From NCBI GenBank assembly GCA_949398305.1, contig CASLVD010000011.1:1-38502 (forward strand): a DNA stretch of 38,502 nucleotides, written 5' to 3'. Position 1 is the stretch's first letter. Every line of letters starts with the position of its first letter. This DNA comes from an uncultured Candidatus Melainabacteria bacterium (lineage in GTDB: Bacteria > Cyanobacteriota > Vampirovibrionia > Gastranaerophilales > Gastranaerophilaceae). The notes beneath the pieces were generated by a model. That model was not told where the DNA came from. It searched no databases and was given only the letters and a program-made list of their open reading frames with translations. Shown in pieces: positions 16,174-24,005 of the stretch. The translations under genes were made by a program, and so were the position numbers.

Positions 16174-17416
16174 TTATACCCTCATTCATAATTTCCTCAA
16201 TTAAATCAACAGCGCGTTCTGAAGCGTGTCCATCTTCCATACAGCCTTTTTCTTGCAGGAATTCCTCAACTTTCTTCCTGTAAGATTTATAATCAAATTC
16301 AAGAATATTTTTACGCAGCTCATCGTTATTCTTTGCAACAGGAAAAGGTGTTGACGTCAACGGATAATAAAAACCCCTGTCCTCGTCAAATTCTTTAATG
16401 TCTGTTGCATAAATAAATCCAGGTTTGCGGCTTAGCATAAAATCAAATATACAGCTTGAGTAATCGGTAATCGCAATATCTGATGCGACTAGAAGCTCTT
16501 GAATATCAGGATACTCTGATACATTATAAATATTTTCCCGCTGAGGAATTACTCTTTTCTGATATTGTCTGAAATTTGGATGTAAACGAACCAACACAAC
16601 CCATTTACCACCGAATTTTTCTGTTAAAGTTTCTAATAATTCTTCGTATTCGATACCAAAACAATATATCCTGCCATCATCTCTATAAGATGGTGCATAT
16701 AAACATATATGAACATCTTTATTTAACCCTAAAACATTTCTGATTTTCTCATTTATAACTGTAGAATCGCTGAAAAATATATCATTTCTCGGATGACCAA
16801 ATTGTTTTATTTCACCATGCTCATCAAAATTTCTTTTGAATAAATCATTCTCAAACTGACTATTTGATAACAAATAATCTAATGATTCAGAATCTTTTTT
16901 CTCATAACCATCCCAATTTACTCTATTCAAAAAATTCGGAGCATCAGCATCAAGCTTCTTTATCCCTAAAGAACCATGCCAGGTATTTATATAAATCTGA
17001 TTTCTTTTTTTAATAAGTCCTGCTTTAAAAAAACAAATTTTTCTAATAGTTGCAATCCAAATTTTAGATGTAGCCAATTCTTTTAATGCCTTTAAGGAAT
17101 AGTAATTGACCAATTTTACTTCGGGCGGGAAATTGCCGGACTCTGCTTCGATTTTCGGATTTTTTACCAGCCAAACTAATTTATAAGGCAGTTTACGTCT
17201 GATTATTTCATCAGTAATATATTTCGGATTACATCCATAAGTATTCCCGCTATAATTTGAAATAACAATTTTTTTATCCTCAACAGGAAGATATTTATAA
17301 ATCCATTTGAAAATCACCTTACTATTTACCTCAAAAGGCAGACCGAAAATATAAATAAATTTCGAAAATTTGTTATTTTCAATACCAAATATATGTGTAA
17401 GAAAACTAAATTTCAT
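16163..17416 (-). CDS. CDP-alditol glycero/ribitol-phosphotransferase family protein (TagF-like), copy 2
   Basis: 417 residues of the CDP-glycerol:polyglycerophosphate transferase family (Glyphos_transf). Motifs in order: YINTWHGSLGIKKLD with the catalytic-type His147, GHPRNDIFF (about 207), LYAPSYRDDG, VLVRLHPNF, and ASDIAITDYSSCIFDFML (about 308-325). The family transfers polyol phosphate from a CDP carrier to a growing polymer at the inner face of the membrane. Its start codon overlaps the stop of the upstream paralogue by 1 nt (TAATG). It is a tandem duplicate of the gene at 17416-18666; the last 150 residues are much more alike than the middle. Confidence 0.9.
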   Translation of the reverse strand: MKFSFLTHIFGIENNKFSKFIYIFGLPFEVNSKVIFKWIYKYLPVEDKKIVISNYSGNTYGCNPKYITDEIIRRKLPYKLVWLVKNPKIEAESGNFPPEVKLVNYYSLKALKELATSKIWIATIRKICFFKAGLIKKRNQIYINTWHGSLGIKKLDADAPNFLNRVNWDGYEKKDSESLDYLLSNSQFENDLFKRNFDEHGEIKQFGHPRNDIFFSDSTVINEKIRNVLGLNKDVHICLYAPSYRDDGRIYCFGIEYEELLETLTEKFGGKWVVLVRLHPNFRQYQKRVIPQRENIYNVSEYPDIQELLVASDIAITDYSSCIFDFMLSRKPGFIYATDIKEFDEDRGFYYPLTSTPFPVAKNNDELRKNILEFDYKSYRKKVEEFLQEKGCMEDGHASERAVDLIEEIMNEGINEK

Positions 17417-18666
17417 TACTTAACACCTTTACTCATAATTTCCTCAATCAAATCCACAACACGTTCTGAAGCGTGCCCATCTTCCATACAGCCTTTATCT
17501 TTTAAAAATTCTTCAACTTTTTCGCGGTAAGACTCGTAGTTAAAATTCAGAATATTTTTTCTTAATTCTTCATTATGTTGAGCAACAGGGAAAGGTGTTG
17601 AAGTCAGCGGATAATAAAAACCCCTGTCATTATCGTATTCTTTAATATCAGAAGCATAAATAAATCCGGGTTTACGGCTTAGCATAAAATCAAATATACA
17701 GCTTGAATAATCTGTAATCGCAATATCTGCTGCAACTAAAAGCTCTTGAATATCAGGATATTCTGACACATTAATAATATTTTCATTTTGAGGGATTAAA
17801 CGCTGCTGAAATTTCACAAATCTTGGATGCATTCTAACTAATATTTTCCACTCACCGCCGAATTTTTCTTTTAAAGAATCTAATAAATTATCATATTCCA
17901 ATCCAAAACAATATAATCTTCCATCATCTCTAAAAGACGGCACATACAATAGTATATGATCAGATTCAGATATTTCATAATAATCTTTAACTTTCTTACA
18001 TATTTCTGAATTGTCTTTATAAAAAACATCATTCCTTGGATGACCATAATTTTTATATTCATTATTAAACCACATAGCACTTTTAAAAACTTTTAATTCG
18101 AAATCGCTATTAGTAAGAAAAAAATCCATCATTGCAGAGTCTTGTTTTGCATAATTTACCCAGGCTTGATTTTCTTCAGAAACAAAAGCACTTACATTAG
18201 CATCCAATTTTTTAATCCCCAAACTGCCATGCCAGGTTTGAATATAGTACTGATTCTGTCTTTTTAATAACCCTTTTTTAATAAATCGGACTTTACGTTG
18301 ATTATCAATCCATACTTTTGCAGTAGCCAGTTCTTTTAAAGCTTTTAAACTGAAAAAATTTACCAGTTTTATTTGTTTCGGGAAATTCTCTAATTCGGCT
18401 TCATCACCTGGATTTCGTACAAGCCAAACCAATTTATAAGGCAGCTTTCGTTTAATTATTTCCTGAGTTATATATTTAGGATTACATCCATATCCGGCGC
18501 CGTCAAAATTAGACAAAACTATTTTATTATTATCAATAGGTAAATACCTGTAAAATTTACACAATAAAGAGCCGCTAAACCGAATAGTAACACCCAATAA
18601 ACAAATAACTTTTGAATACCCCTGATTTGTAACTGCAAATATCCGCTCCAACCAACTTAATTTCAT
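17416..18666 (-). CDS. CDP-alditol glycero/ribitol-phosphotransferase family protein (TagF-like), copy 1
   Basis: 416 residues, first gene of the minus-strand operon. The same motifs are present: YIQTWHGSLGIKKLD, YGHPRNDVFY, LLYVPSFRDDG, ILVRMHPRF and AADIAITDYSSCIFDFML. AGGAAG lies about 6 bp before the ATG. Two transferases in a row may act as primase and polymerase, as with TagB/TagF in Gram-positive teichoic acid synthesis, or may add two different polyols. The divergent XRE gene starts 147 bp away and could control the operon. Confidence 0.9.
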   Translation of the reverse strand: MKLSWLERIFAVTNQGYSKVICLLGVTIRFSGSLLCKFYRYLPIDNNKIVLSNFDGAGYGCNPKYITQEIIKRKLPYKLVWLVRNPGDEAELENFPKQIKLVNFFSLKALKELATAKVWIDNQRKVRFIKKGLLKRQNQYYIQTWHGSLGIKKLDANVSAFVSEENQAWVNYAKQDSAMMDFFLTNSDFELKVFKSAMWFNNEYKNYGHPRNDVFYKDNSEICKKVKDYYEISESDHILLYVPSFRDDGRLYCFGLEYDNLLDSLKEKFGGEWKILVRMHPRFVKFQQRLIPQNENIINVSEYPDIQELLVAADIAITDYSSCIFDFMLSRKPGFIYASDIKEYDNDRGFYYPLTSTPFPVAQHNEELRKNILNFNYESYREKVEEFLKDKGCMEDGHASERVVDLIEEIMSKGVK

Positions 18667-18760
18667 ATATGACTTCCTATATTCTTAATTCCACATGACA
18701 AACAATAACATAAAAATTAAATCATGCAACATGCACCATAATTAGGTTATTGGCACTTTT

Positions 18761-18774
18761 CTACTATCGGGTAG
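18761..18774. promoter_or_regulatory. Possible operator between the TagF-like operon and the XRE gene
   Basis: CTAC-TATCGG-GTAG is a short inverted repeat in the 147-bp divergent spacer. TTGGCA (18750-18755) lies just before it. The core TCGGGTA recurs at 38440-38446 downstream of the related XRE gene at 38158. TTAATATTAA (18798-18807), a perfect 10-bp palindrome, is a second candidate site right before the XRE start. Confidence 0.3.
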
Positions 18775-18813
18775 TTTATATTTTTATCGTGGATTACTTA
18801 ATATTAATAAACT

Positions 18814-19047
18814 ATGGGAAAACGAGTTTATAAATATGATAAGGTTCTTTGCCGAAAGTTCGGAAAACGTGTTACTTATTTGAGAAAAGAAGCAGGAGTA
18901 ACTCAAGAAGAACTTGCTTTTAGAACAAATATTTCCCCGAGCTACCTCAGCGCCATTGAAAGAGGAATTACAGATACAACTATTTCTACCCTGAAAAGAT
19001 TATCCAAATCATTAGAAAAAGATATTATTGACTTTTTTGCATTTTAA
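18814..19047 (+). CDS. Small XRE-family helix-turn-helix regulator
   Basis: 77 residues, nearly all one Cro/CI-type HTH. The recognition region is TQEELAFRTNISPSYLSAIERG (about residues 30-51), with the usual Gln after the first helix and ERG after the recognition helix. It lies divergent from the surface-polymer operon and is a likely regulator of it or of itself. It is closely related to the 72-aa regulator at 38158 (both have QEELAFR and ERGI). No ribosome binding site is visible. TATTAA ends 6 nt before the ATG, so a leaderless message is possible. Confidence 0.85.
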   Translation: MGKRVYKYDKVLCRKFGKRVTYLRKEAGVTQEELAFRTNISPSYLSAIERGITDTTISTLKRLSKSLEKDIIDFFAF

Positions 19048-19117
19048 TTTCTTTACGCATTTTTTTTTTCGTGATAGCATAATTCCATACAAGTTATGAA
19101 AATTATGAGGTAAAAAT

Positions 19118-19777
19118 ATGCAAGCGCGCAGAGCAGCAAGAGAATTAGCATTTATTCTATTTTCTCAATTCGATAAAAAAATTACAAACTATTCAAAAGA
19201 AAACTTAGATGATATTATCTTAAAATCAGTAAGAATTCTTTCAAGCAGTGCTCAAGATGATTTAAAAATTTCACTTGGTGCATTAATTGACATGAAAAAT
19301 AAAATTGATGATTACGAAGCAGAACACGAAATCAATTTAAACAGACCACTGGAAGCGGCGAATATTCCTGTTCCGATGCCGACAACATCTGATATGACAG
19401 GCAGAATCGATGAAATGATTGAAGTTGCGGAAAAAGCATTACTTGCATTAGAAATCGCAGAATTCACTACTCTTGAATCCCAATCAGAAGTTAAAAATTA
19501 TGCAATCACTATCGCAGAAGCATTCCAAAAAAATCACGAAGAAATCGATGGAATGATTAAAAAATACTCTACTGGCTGGGATTTTGACAGATTGGTAAAA
19601 ATGGACAAAGATATCTTAAGAATTGCGATTTCCGAACTTGTATATATCAAAGAAGCTCCAATGAAAGTTATCGTAGATGAAGCAGTTGAACTTGCTAAAA
19701 AATACTCAACAGATGACAGCTCATCATTTATTAACGGAGTATTGGCAAAAGTTATCGTTGAAAACGGTATTGCATAG
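19118..19777 (+). CDS. nusB: Transcription antitermination factor NusB
   Basis: 219 residues. The N-terminus MQARRAARELAFILFSQFD and the C-terminus (about 140-217: WDFDRLVKMDKDILRIAISELVY...VIVDEAVELAKKYSTDDSSSFINGVLAKV) are the two conserved parts of NusB, which binds boxA RNA with S10 during rRNA transcription. The protein is longer than the 140-aa enterobacterial form because of a central insert (about 50-120), as in cyanobacterial-type NusB. GAGGT precedes the ATG. A strong terminator follows. Confidence 0.92.
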   Translation: MQARRAARELAFILFSQFDKKITNYSKENLDDIILKSVRILSSSAQDDLKISLGALIDMKNKIDDYEAEHEINLNRPLEAANIPVPMPTTSDMTGRIDEMIEVAEKALLALEIAEFTTLESQSEVKNYAITIAEAFQKNHEEIDGMIKKYSTGWDFDRLVKMDKDILRIAISELVYIKEAPMKVIVDEAVELAKKYSTDDSSSFINGVLAKVIVENGIA

Positions 19778-19795
19778 AAAATTTTTCATACATTT

Positions 19796-19836
19796 AACGC
19801 GCCGGATGAAATTTCATCCGGCGCGTTATTTTTTAT
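19796..19836 (+). terminator. Rho-independent terminator after nusB
   Basis: AACGCGCCGGATGAAA (19796-19811) is immediately followed by TTTCATCCGGCGCGTT (19812-19827), a perfect 32-bp palindrome, then ATTTTTTATT. The opposite strand has no T-run after the stem, so it serves nusB rather than the convergent XRE gene. Confidence 0.93.
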
Positions 19837-20099
19837 TCTTCACTTACAGAAAAACCATCGGGAAGTTCCTTTTCCAATTCCTTCATAAATTGTGAAAGCG
19901 TTAACCCGAACGCACCCGAAAGTTTGAATAATGTAGTAAGCTGCGGATCTTTGACTGCCCGTTCAATATCACTAATAACAGATGACGGAATATCATATTC
20001 AGCACCTAATATAAACTGACTTTTTCTGCCGCGCAAGCGTTTAACTGTTTTTGCTAACGATGCACATATAATTTTTTTCTTACCCTCTTGCATATTCAT
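19833..20099 (-). CDS. XRE-family regulator (antitoxin-like HTH)
   Basis: 88 residues with one HTH (about 14-70). ILGAEYDIPSSVISDIERAVKDPQLTTLFKLSGAFGLTLSQFM has the XRE pattern, and the C-terminus is a short acidic tail. It converges on nusB with the terminator between them. Its start lies 27 bp from a 20-bp perfect palindrome that it probably binds, also controlling the divergent prepilin gene. Two ATGs are possible (20099 and 20093); neither has a clear ribosome binding site. A solitary HigA/antitoxin-like regulator is an alternative reading, but no toxin gene adjoins it. Confidence 0.8.
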   Translation of the reverse strand: MNMQEGKKKIICASLAKTVKRLRGRKSQFILGAEYDIPSSVISDIERAVKDPQLTTLFKLSGAFGLTLSQFMKELEKELPDGFSVSEE

Positions 20100-20125
20100 A
20101 ATATTGAATGTAATATAATATCATA

Positions 20126-20145
20126 CCTATCGCGTACGCGATAGG
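20126..20145. promoter_or_regulatory. 20-bp perfect palindrome, probable XRE operator
   Basis: CCTATCGCGTACGCGATAGG reads identically on both strands and stands out as GC-rich in an AT-rich spacer. It lies between the divergent XRE (start 20099) and prepilin (start 20163) genes, with TATAAT-like sequences on its left (20112-20121). Its symmetry and position fit a homodimeric HTH repressor that autoregulates and also controls the pilin gene. Confidence 0.75.
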
Positions 20146-20162
20146 ATAAAAAAGGAGGTTAT

Positions 20163-20909
20163 ATGGAAAATAAACAAATAGATTCCCTCCCCACCGGTGG
20201 GGGAGGGGTAGGGAGAGGGGGAGAGAAGCTCGCCTTCACTTTAGCTGAGATTTTAATCACTTTAGGAATAATCGGAATTGTAGCAGCACTTACTATTCCG
20301 GGACTTATAACAGCGCACAGGAAAAAAGTTATTGAAACCAGACTGGCAAAATTCTATTCAACAATGAATCAGGCAATAAAGTTAGCAGAATATGACTACG
20401 ATGACAGAACTGGTTGGGATGAACTTGGAAAAGGTTTTATTCAAGACGAAGATGGTAACGACACAAAGGAAACCGTTGCCATAAGTTGGGTACAAAAATA
20501 TCTTTTACCATATATAAAATCAGATGTTAAAGCAACAGACAAATACGGAAAAGTACAGTTACATTTTCAAGATGGCAGCATGGTTACCTTATCTTCTTCA
20601 TCCTGGATTTTTTACCCCGATGCAACAAAATATCATGAAACAGAAGATAAGGGATTTAATCAACAAGAAGCTACAGGGAAATATGCTTTTACTTTTTTGT
20701 ACGCACCGACTTGTACAAACAAAGAAAAATGTAAATACGTAGGTGACGGAGTAGAACCATATAAATATGGTTGGGATGGCACAAAAGAACGATTACTATA
20801 CGATGAACATTTTGGCTGTGCTAAAGAAAATGTTATACGAGCATACTGCACCGAGTTAATTAAACAAAACGGATGGAAAATACCAAGCAATTATCCAATA
20901 AAGCTTTAA
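20163..20909 (+). CDS. Type IV pilin/pseudopilin-like protein with a repeat-derived leader
   Basis: 248 residues. The prepilin core is KLA-FTLAEILITLGIIGIVAALTIPGLI: cleavage would be after Ala24, Phe25 becomes residue +1 and Glu29 is the conserved +5 Glu. Ala instead of Gly at -1 is shared with the second pilin at 37351. The leader is unusually long because residues 8-21 (SLPTGGGGVGRGGE) are encoded by a GC-rich palindromic element. The C-terminal domain (about 60-248) contains four paired-looking Cys and ends in NGWKIPSNYP. AAGGAGG is ideally placed. Prepilins are cleaved by PilD and act in pili, secretion or DNA uptake. Confidence 0.88.
   Translation: MENKQIDSLPTGGGGVGRGGEKLAFTLAEILITLGIIGIVAALTIPGLITAHRKKVIETRLAKFYSTMNQAIKLAEYDYDDRTGWDELGKGFIQDEDGNDTKETVAISWVQKYLLPYIKSDVKATDKYGKVQLHFQDGSMVTLSSSSWIFYPDATKYHETEDKGFNQQEATGKYAFTFLYAPTCTNKEKCKYVGDGVEPYKYGWDGTKERLLYDEHFGCAKENVIRAYCTELIKQNGWKIPSNYPIKL
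20185..20220 (+). repeat. GC-rich palindromic element inserted in frame in a prepilin leader
   Basis: CCCTCCCCACCGG is followed by CCGGTGGGGGAGGG-like sequence, giving an almost perfect hairpin (one bulged G), and then TAGGGAGAGGGGG. It is by far the most GC-rich stretch in the window. It lies within the coding region, between the start codon and the conserved KLAFTLAE. Confidence 0.75.
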
Positions 20910-20938
20910 TATAAATAATTTTATGATATTATTTTAAT

Positions 20939-21859
20939 ATGTTTGGATTCTTTAAAGATAAATTTGAAAACCTGAAAGATGCAGTTTCTAATACTGCAAA
21001 ATCTCTGGTTGGTGATGTTTTAGCAAATGTAGATAACTCAGAAGAAGAATACTCCGAATTCGCACTTGATGATATTGAAGATACACTAATCAGCGCAGAT
21101 TTAGGTGTAAACTACGCGGCTGAACTTGTCGATAATCTTAGAAATAAAAAAAATGCAAAACCCTCTGAACTTAAAAACTATCTTAAAGAAGAATTCAAAA
21201 AAACATTAGCAAACGCAGGTTCAACAGAACTTAATTACAAGGAAAACGAATTAAATATATATTTTATTGCAGGAGTAAACGGAGCAGGCAAGACCACGCT
21301 CATAGCCAAAATGGCATACCGTTTCAAACAGGAAGGTAAAAAAGTTTTAATAGCAGCAGGTGATACATTCCGAGCTGCCGCAGAAGAACAGTTAAACATC
21401 TGGTCTGAACGCGCAGGAGCTGATATTGTGCGCCGAGATAAAGCAGATCCGGCATCTGTTGTTTATGAAGCCATTCAAAAAGCTAAAAAAGATAATTATG
21501 ACGTGATTTTGATTGATACCGCAGGACGCTTGCAAAATAAATTCAACTTAATGGAAGAATTAAAAAAGATTAAAACAGTAATTGATAAACAAGCACCTGA
21601 ATCACTGCGTGAAAGCATTCTTGTAATTGATGCAAATACAGGTCAAAACGGTTTACAGCAGGCAAAAGTTTTCACTGATGCCGTAAATTTAACATCTGCG
21701 GCTTTAACAAAATTGGATGGAAGCGCTAAAGGTGCAATAATTATTGCTATTGCAAAAGAGATGAAACTTCCTGTAAAACTTGTAGGTGTGGGTGAAAAAA
21801 TGACAGACCTGAAAGCTTTCAATCCGGACGAATTTATAAGTGCACTATTTGAGGGGTAA
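20939..21859 (+). CDS. ftsY: Signal recognition particle receptor FtsY
   Basis: 306 residues; the GTPase that docks SRP-ribosome complexes at the membrane. The NG domain has G1 GVNGAGKT (112-119), the DTFRAAA insertion-box helix (142-148), G3 DTAGR (193-197), G4 TKLD (257-260) and GVGEKMTDL near the end. The acidic A-domain found in E. coli is reduced to about 40 residues, as in many bacteria. There is no Shine-Dalgarno sequence. TATTAT (20927-20932) ends exactly 6 nt before the ATG, suggesting a leaderless transcript independent of the upstream pilin gene. Confidence 0.95.
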   Translation: MFGFFKDKFENLKDAVSNTAKSLVGDVLANVDNSEEEYSEFALDDIEDTLISADLGVNYAAELVDNLRNKKNAKPSELKNYLKEEFKKTLANAGSTELNYKENELNIYFIAGVNGAGKTTLIAKMAYRFKQEGKKVLIAAGDTFRAAAEEQLNIWSERAGADIVRRDKADPASVVYEAIQKAKKDNYDVILIDTAGRLQNKFNLMEELKKIKTVIDKQAPESLRESILVIDANTGQNGLQQAKVFTDAVNLTSAALTKLDGSAKGAIIIAIAKEMKLPVKLVGVGEKMTDLKAFNPDEFISALFEG

Positions 21860-21868
21860 AAGGGCAAA

Positions 21869-21899
21869 GGGGTAAATTTGTTGCTACCAATCATTTCCA
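21869..21899 (+). repeat. Diverged relative of the 53-bp repeat
   Basis: GGGGTAAATTTGTTGCTACC followed by AATCATTT aligns with the start of the 10427/10480 repeats (GGGTAAATATTGCCACCAAC) if two extra bases are allowed. The TTGAAA/TATAAA promoter part is not kept. It fills most of the 70-bp gap between ftsY and the M14 gene. Confidence 0.45.
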
Positions 21900-21929
21900 A
21901 GTCATCTCAACAGTTTAAAGGGGAGTAAG

Positions 21930-22580
21930 ATGCTTAAAATTTTAGAATCTGCAACTACAAAATCAGGTAATAAAATAGAATTAATCGGGACACCTGGAAA
22001 AGGAAAAGTTTTAATTATCGGTGTTTTTCACGGCGATGAACCTCAAGGAAAATATTTAATTGAAAAATATATACAAAACCATTCATGTCAATCAAGAGGA
22101 AAATTACTTTTTATTCCTTGCCTAAACCCTGACGGGCTTTTGAAAAACACAAGATGCAACGCAAACGGTGTTGATTTGAACCGAAATTTCCCGACAAAAA
22201 ACTGGGGGGTAAATAAAGGAGACAATGCGACTTGCGATGATGAAACCACTGCATACTACGGCGGGAAATCCCCTGCAAGTGAAACTGAAACAAAATTTGT
22301 CATAGATGTTATAGAAAAATACCAGCCGGTTCTTATTTTAACACTTCACGCGCCATACAAAGTTGTAAATTATGACGGACCTGCAGAAGATATTGCACAA
22401 AAAATTTCAGATATAATCAATTATCCGGTTGAAGCAAGTATCGGATACCCGACACCGGGAAGCTTCGGAACTTATTGCGGAGTAGAAAGAAATATTCCGA
22501 CCATAACACTTGAGCTTGATGAAGAAATCCCTGTAGAAGAACTGGTTGAACCGGTATTTGAAATTTTTGATATGTTTTAA
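21930..22580 (+). CDS. M14-family zinc carboxypeptidase, murein peptide amidase (MpaA)-like
   Basis: 216 residues, short as in MpaA-type enzymes. Zinc ligands are His34 and Glu37 (GVFHGDEPQGK) and His140 (LTLHAP). VDLNRNFP (81-88) supplies the substrate-binding Asn/Arg, and the catalytic Glu is Glu195 in TITLELDEE. MpaA splits the gamma-D-Glu-meso-DAP bond of recycled murein peptides in the cytoplasm. There is no signal peptide, which fits. GGGGAG precedes the ATG. Other small-substrate M14 enzymes are possible. Confidence 0.85.
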   Translation: MLKILESATTKSGNKIELIGTPGKGKVLIIGVFHGDEPQGKYLIEKYIQNHSCQSRGKLLFIPCLNPDGLLKNTRCNANGVDLNRNFPTKNWGVNKGDNATCDDETTAYYGGKSPASETETKFVIDVIEKYQPVLILTLHAPYKVVNYDGPAEDIAQKISDIINYPVEASIGYPTPGSFGTYCGVERNIPTITLELDEEIPVEELVEPVFEIFDMF

Positions 22581-22628
22581 ATTAAATAATTTTTGTAGTA
22601 CAATCAATTCAGAAACGAGGGATTTATT

Positions 22629-24005
22629 ATGAAATTATTTAACTCATACACAAACACTGTTGAAGAATTTAAACCGATTGACGGTAACAAAGTTAAAATG
22701 TATGTCTGCGGGCCTACCGTATATGATTACGCGCACCTCGGACACGCAAGATGTTATATCACATGGGATGTTTTATACAGATATTTAAAATTCCGCGGAT
22801 ACGATGTTACATATTGCCGCAACGTAACAGATGTTGATGATAAAATCCTTAAAAAAGCAGAAAAAGAAGGAAAAACACCAACAGAAGTTTCTCAATACTG
22901 GTATAAACAATTTACAAATTCAATGAAATCGTTAAATACTTTATCTCCTGATATTGAACCATTTGCTACTAAAACTTTGGGCGAAATGATTTCAATCACA
23001 AAAGATTTAATTGCAAACGGATATGCCTATGAAGCCGGCGGTGATGTTTATTTCAGAGTTAAAAAATTCCCTCAATACGGTTACCTTTCAAAACAGCCGA
23101 TTGACCAATTAGAAAGCGGTGCAAGAATCGAAGTCGGCGATTTAAAAGAAGATCCGCTTGATTTTGCATTGTGGAAAAAAGACGAAAAATTCGGATACAA
23201 TTCACCATGGGGTGTTGGCAGACCGGGCTGGCATATTGAGTGTTCTGCTATGAGCAGAAAATACTTAGGCAAAACTATCGATATCCACGCAGGCGGAGCA
23301 GATTTAATCTTCCCGCACCACGAAAACGAGATCGCACAATCAGAATGTGCAAACGGATGCAAATTCGTAAATTACTGGCTTCACAACGGCTTTGTAACCA
23401 TAAATAAAGAAAAGATGTCAAAATCTTTAGGTAATTTCTTAACAATCGATGATATGTTAAAAAATTATGATGCAAACACATTAAGATTATTTATTTTAAC
23501 AAACCACTACAGAATGCCTGTAGAATTCTCGGACGAAGCTTTAACATCAGCTCAAGCAGGTGCAAAACGTTTAACCAATGCAAAACAAACTCCAATTAAT
23601 GAAGAACTTGATATTACAACAACCGATGAATATAAAGCGTTTGTTGAAGCAATGGATGAAGATTTAAATACTTCAAAAGCTCTTGCTATTCTGTTTGACC
23701 TTGCTACCCGTGCAAATAAAGATGAAAAAGATGCTTATACAATTCTATTCAAACTAGGTTCTACACTTGGTTTTACATTTGAAAAAGCATCTTTATCTGA
23801 TGAAGATTTAACAAAAGCAATTTCACACGTTTCAGAAATTCTGGGACAGGAATTTTCTTCAATGGAGGAAATTATTGAACTTCGTAAACAAGCCCGCGCT
23901 GAAAAGAATTGGGACATTGCAGACAAAATCAGAATCGCGTTAGATGAATCCGGAGTAATCCTAAAAGATACTAAAGAAGGAACAACAATTGAAGCTAAAG
24001 GTTAA
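22629..24005 (+). CDS. cysS: Cysteinyl-tRNA synthetase
   Basis: 458 residues, class I synthetase of normal length. It has the HIGH-type motif HLGH (36-39), the preceding zinc ligand Cys27 in YVCGPTVYDYAH, the zinc-site region PGWHIECSAMS and HHENEIAQSE, and KMSKS (262-266). The C-terminal anticodon-binding helices end with RIALDESGVILKDTKEGT. GAGGGA is 10-15 bp before the ATG. Its last 17 bp overlap the start of the SpoIID-domain gene. Confidence 0.96.
   Translation: MKLFNSYTNTVEEFKPIDGNKVKMYVCGPTVYDYAHLGHARCYITWDVLYRYLKFRGYDVTYCRNVTDVDDKILKKAEKEGKTPTEVSQYWYKQFTNSMKSLNTLSPDIEPFATKTLGEMISITKDLIANGYAYEAGGDVYFRVKKFPQYGYLSKQPIDQLESGARIEVGDLKEDPLDFALWKKDEKFGYNSPWGVGRPGWHIECSAMSRKYLGKTIDIHAGGADLIFPHHENEIAQSECANGCKFVNYWLHNGFVTINKEKMSKSLGNFLTIDDMLKNYDANTLRLFILTNHYRMPVEFSDEALTSAQAGAKRLTNAKQTPINEELDITTTDEYKAFVEAMDEDLNTSKALAILFDLATRANKDEKDAYTILFKLGSTLGFTFEKASLSDEDLTKAISHVSEILGQEFSSMEEIIELRKQARAEKNWDIADKIRIALDESGVILKDTKEGTTIEAKG

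Noticed and set aside
19833-20099. Toxin-antitoxin system
   Set aside because: The HTH protein is antitoxin-like, but no toxin-sized gene adjoins it: neighbours are nusB and a prepilin.
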